This document shows positions 14,981-17,450 of a stretch of DNA of 17,450 nucleotides, in pieces (position 1 is the first letter of the stretch; every line of letters begins with the position of its first letter). The notes under the pieces are model-generated. The model was not told the DNA's origin, did not search any database, and saw only the letters and a list, made by a program, of their open reading frames with translations. A program made the translations under genes and the position numbers. The DNA lies in assembly GCA_002401295.1 (NCBI GenBank), contig NVSR01000005.1, forward strand, positions 40,590 to 58,039, given 5' to 3'. The DNA is from SAR324 cluster bacterium. Its GTDB lineage: Bacteria; SAR324; XYD2-FULL-50-16.

Positions 14981-15012
14981 CTTTTATCAAATCCTTAGAG
15001 TTTTGTATTTTT

Positions 15013-16626
15013 TCAGGGTAAATAGGTACGGATAATCGCTTCACTGGCCCTCAATCCATCAATGGATGAGCTGACAATTCCACCGGCATAACCGGCTCCC
15101 TCTCCCGTAGGAAAGAGCCCTCTCACCCCGGTAGAATGCCCATCCTTGCCTCGTACGACTCGAATAGGACTGGAACTACGTGTCTCCGCTCCATAAAGAA
15201 TAACTTCATTCAGTACAACTCCACGCATTTTTTGTAACATCTTTGGAATTGCGCTGGTCAAGGTGGCACAGACAAAATCCGGGAGAATTTCTCTCAGATC
15301 CACCGGTACTGATCGCTGGTTGGAACGTCCTGGGGGGAGATCTTTGGAAATTCTACCCTCCAGGAAATCCTGCAATCGGGATGCGGGAACAGCATAATTG
15401 CCACCACCCAATCGGAAGGCCTTTTCCTCTATTGCTTCTTGAAACTTATAATTATCCAAGATTGCCGGGTCAGCACTACCCGTGACAGGTATGTCTGTTG
15501 GGCGGATAGGTACCAGGAAAGCCGCATTGGCGTAAGACTCGTCCCGTTTGGATAAACTCATCCCATTGGTTGTAATTTGCCCCGCTGACGAAGCACAGGC
15601 AATCACCATCCCACCAGGACACATGCAAAAAGAGTAACAAGATCTGGAGTCTTGCTCTTCCTTGCGTGTTAATCGAAAGCTGGCAGCCCCCAGACGAGGA
15701 TGCCCCGCCCATTCATGCCATTGTGCTTGATCCACACGAGCCTGCGGTAACTCGACACGAACACCAATGGCAAAGGATTTGGCTTCTAAGGGAACACCAG
15801 CAAAAGCTAACATGCGAAATACATCCCTGGCACTATGTCCGGTAGCCAGGACACAAGCATCAGTTTCTATTCTCTCATCATTCACTTGAACAGCCTGCAA
15901 CCGTCCCTCTTCTATAAAAACTTGATTCAGCCTGCAGTTAAAGCGAACTTCACCACCATAATCAATGATCAATTGCCTCATTCGCGGTACAATCTCCGCC
16001 AATACATCACTTCCAACATGTGGCTCCGCATCAATCAAAATGGAAGGAGACGCACCACAACGCACCAATGCCTCCAGAAAACGTTTCACCCGTGGCCGAT
16101 CTTTACTTCGTGAGGTTAACTTCCCGTCAGAAAATAGGCCTGCCCCGCCTTCACCATATAGGGTATTACTTTCCTCATTAAAAGCATCCCCTTTCCAAAA
16201 TCGAGCAACTTGTTCCGTACGTTCCGGTGCAGCAGCTCCTCTTTCAATCAGTAAAGGCCTTAGCCCCGCTTCCGCCAGAGCCAAGGCAGCCATCAAACCT
16301 GCCGGCCCTGCACCAACCACCACCGGTCGAGGACGTTTAGCCACCAGATGTGAAGCCAGTCGAGGTTGAATAACAATCTTTGGTTCCTCTACAATTTCAG
16401 TAATTTTTTGGAGATTTTTCGTTAGAAGGTGTGCAGGAAAATCCAACTCTACAGAGACAATAAAATGGGGAGCTGAACGGCGAGAGCGAGCATCAACAGA
16501 ACGACGAATAACTTTGAGTTCTTTGATGAGTGAGAGCTCACACCTCAGTTCCTGAGCGACAATCTTAGGAATGTCCTGTTCTTGATAACCTAAAGAAAGT
16601 TTGACTTGATGGAGGCGTATTTTCAT
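15013..16626 (-). CDS. FAD-dependent dehydrogenase, COG2509 family
   Basis: A 537-residue predicted flavoprotein. After an N-terminal domain of about 95 residues (starting MKIRLHQVKLSLG), the FAD-binding Rossmann motif VVVGAGPAGLMAALALAEAG lies at 102-121 with the acidic ribose-binding Glu128. GEGGAGLFSDGKLTSRSKD is the hallmark of this family, and VLATGHSARDVF plus the C-terminal PTGEGAGYAGGIVSSSIDG complete the FAD fold. A CMCPGGMV stretch near the middle is also typical. The reaction is unknown for the family. I chose ATG 16626 because MKIRLHQVKL aligns with usual family starts; an in-frame TTG at 16698 would add 24 unconserved residues. It leads a probable two-gene unit with darP. Confidence 0.9.
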   Translation of the reverse strand: MKIRLHQVKLSLGYQEQDIPKIVAQELRCELSLIKELKVIRRSVDARSRRSAPHFIVSVELDFPAHLLTKNLQKITEIVEEPKIVIQPRLASHLVAKRPRPVVVGAGPAGLMAALALAEAGLRPLLIERGAAAPERTEQVARFWKGDAFNEESNTLYGEGGAGLFSDGKLTSRSKDRPRVKRFLEALVRCGASPSILIDAEPHVGSDVLAEIVPRMRQLIIDYGGEVRFNCRLNQVFIEEGRLQAVQVNDERIETDACVLATGHSARDVFRMLAFAGVPLEAKSFAIGVRVELPQARVDQAQWHEWAGHPRLGAASFRLTRKEEQDSRSCYSFCMCPGGMVIACASSAGQITTNGMSLSKRDESYANAAFLVPIRPTDIPVTGSADPAILDNYKFQEAIEEKAFRLGGGNYAVPASRLQDFLEGRISKDLPPGRSNQRSVPVDLREILPDFVCATLTSAIPKMLQKMRGVVLNEVILYGAETRSSSPIRVVRGKDGHSTGVRGLFPTGEGAGYAGGIVSSSIDGLRASEAIIRTYLP

Positions 16627-16893
16627 AAGATTTTGATCAACAGGACCAGGGTGAGAGAAAATTTTTAAAGGCTGAGGCAATGATCTCAGTACTGGCAAAA
16701 GCCCACTATAACAAGCTTTTAAAGAAAATTAAGAGAAAGTTTGATCACTTTTAATATCAATAAAATACAGTTCAAAAGTAGGGTTTTTAGTTCCTTTTTT
16801 AGGGAGAGTATTTTAGGGGCCTGTGATGAAGATTTGTGTATTTTTTTACATATTCCAGATTAAGGAACGGATCGACAAGTTCGACATTTTTAA

Positions 16894-16934
16894 GTCGGAG
16901 ACGCTGCGCTGACTCCAACCTACCTGTAGGCAGG
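16894..16934. repeat. REP-like palindromic repeat
   Basis: GTCGGAG (16894-16900) pairs with CTCCAAC (16913-16919), six of seven positions, around the loop ACGCTGCGCTGA. Directly after it comes CCTAC-CT-GTAGG (16919-16930) and CCTG/CAGG (16923-16934). The layout of stem, CGCTGCGCT loop, second arm and AACCTAC is that of a widespread dispersed intergenic repeat whose usual stem is GGGTT/AACCC; here the stem bases differ but remain paired, which suggests compensatory change. The family link is from memory. Confidence 0.5.
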
Positions 16935-17074
16935 CCATGGCAAGAGAAAATGACACCCCTTTTATTAGTAATAATCACCTCAAATCAGAAAATTTTTCGG
17001 ATAAAGACAAAATGCTATTGAAGAAATCCCGATAATTTAGAAGAATGGTGGATTAGGTTTAGTAATGCAAGATC

Positions 17075-17084
17075 GAAGATCTTC
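17075..17084. other. Ten-bp perfect palindrome upstream of the cyclophilin gene
   Basis: GAAGATCTTC is a perfect palindrome 33 bases before the start codon. It could be an operator or a small leader hairpin, but single 10-bp palindromes also occur by chance. Confidence 0.2.
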
Positions 17085-17117
17085 AATAAATATCCAGATA
17101 CTTAAAAGGAAGTAAGA

Positions 17118-17450
17118 ATGAGTGACTTAAAAGCAATCATGGAAACCAGCAAAGGAACAATCCGATTAACTCTTTTTGCGGACCAAACTCCTATCACAGT
17201 TGCAAACTTCGTTAACCTCATCCAGCGGGGTTATTATGATGGATTGAACTTTCATCGGGTAATTTCCGACTTTATGGTTCAAGGCGGTTGCCCTCAAGGA
17301 ACTGGAACTGGAGGACCAGGATACAATTTTCCAGATGAGTTCGTTCCTGCTCTGCGTCATGACCGCCCAGGAATCCTTTCCATGGCAAACGCTGGTCCTG
17401 GTACTAATGGGAGTCAATTTTTCATTACTCACCTGCCAACGCCTCATTTG
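17118..17450 (+). CDS. Cyclophilin-type peptidyl-prolyl cis-trans isomerase, N-terminal part
   Basis: Reads from ATG 17118 to the right edge without a stop, 111 residues visible. Cyclophilins speed proline isomerisation during protein folding. The start DLKAIMETSKGTIRLTLFAD is the first strand pair; the catalytic Arg is in NFHRVISDFMVQGG; then GTGTGGPGYNFPDEF and SMANAGPGTNGSQFFITHLPTPHL follow, all conserved active-site segments. There is no signal peptide, so this is a cytoplasmic (PpiB-like) form, expected to end about 50-55 residues beyond the edge. A good ribosome site AAGGA lies 7 bases upstream. Confidence 0.94.
   Translation, partial: MSDLKAIMETSKGTIRLTLFADQTPITVANFVNLIQRGYYDGLNFHRVISDFMVQGGCPQGTGTGGPGYNFPDEFVPALRHDRPGILSMANAGPGTNGSQFFITHLPTPHL

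Larger units (their letters stand above)
16627..17117. other. Intergenic region between divergent FAD-dehydrogenase and cyclophilin genes
   Basis: This 491-base AT-rich gap must hold promoters for both divergent genes, but I could not assign either with confidence. It contains a REP-like hairpin repeat (16894-16934), a 10-bp palindrome (17075-17084) and the cyclophilin ribosome binding site (AAGGA, 17106-17110). The only frames within it are short and cross the repeat, so I call no gene here. Confidence 0.6.

Noticed and set aside
16836..17021. A 61-codon plus-strand frame in the intergenic gap
   Set aside because: It reads through the palindromic repeat, has no ribosome site and no family-like sequence.
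17166..17447. A 93-codon minus-strand frame opposite the cyclophilin gene
   Set aside because: The plus-strand frame has all cyclophilin active-site motifs; the opposite frame is a shadow.

Overview
The window looks like part of a gammaproteobacterial chromosome of moderate GC content. DarP/YjgA, a YajR-like MFS carrier and a YjjG-like HAD phosphatase all resemble the gammaproteobacterial versions, and the window also carries a chemosensory operon with a hybrid CheA. The dispersed repeats suggest a repeat-rich genome, possibly a Thiotrichales/Beggiatoa-like lineage, but that placement is inference only. No rRNA, tRNA, CRISPR array or intact insertion sequence was seen.

Left third (1-6077, minus strand): a five-gene chemosensory operon, read right to left as cheB, cheR, a large cheA with two CheW-like domains and a C-terminal receiver, cheW, and the start of a short receptor-like ORF that runs off the left edge. 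No separate cheY is present; the receivers are those of CheB and CheA. The cheA-cheW gap holds 7-bp tandem repeats and an inverted repeat. The 5' region of cheB holds two adjacent hairpins, the first resembling an IS200/IS605-type right end.

Middle (6563-12350, plus strand): a TVP38/DedA-like (VTT) membrane protein, then a complete ABC importer of the PF04392/COG2984 type with two tandem paralogous binding proteins (about 88% identical), a permease and an ATPase whose first codon overlaps the permease stop. A second, orphan ABC ATPase of TupC/ModC-like sequence follows; it lacks the usual Q-loop glutamine and has no permease beside it. The four-gene importer cassette is bracketed by two inverted copies of a 31-33 bp repeat (7331-7363 and 11453-11483), which I regard as the most interesting structural feature of the window.

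Right third: a YjjG-like nucleotidase and a YajR-like MFS transporter (plus strand) converge on darP and a COG2509 FAD-dependent dehydrogenase (minus strand), with the MFS and darP stop codons overlapping. A 491-bp intergenic region with a REP-like hairpin repeat separates the dehydrogenase gene from a cyclophilin-type peptidyl-prolyl isomerase gene cut by the right edge.

Functionally, the window combines a signalling operon (probably motility, surface behaviour or another chemosensory output), an organic-solute importer whose ligand cannot be read from sequence, and housekeeping genes. Nothing seen demonstrates a wholly new system. The better leads are the inverted repeats around the importer, the diverged binding-protein pair, the receptor-like ORF in frame with cheW, and the orphan ATPase.
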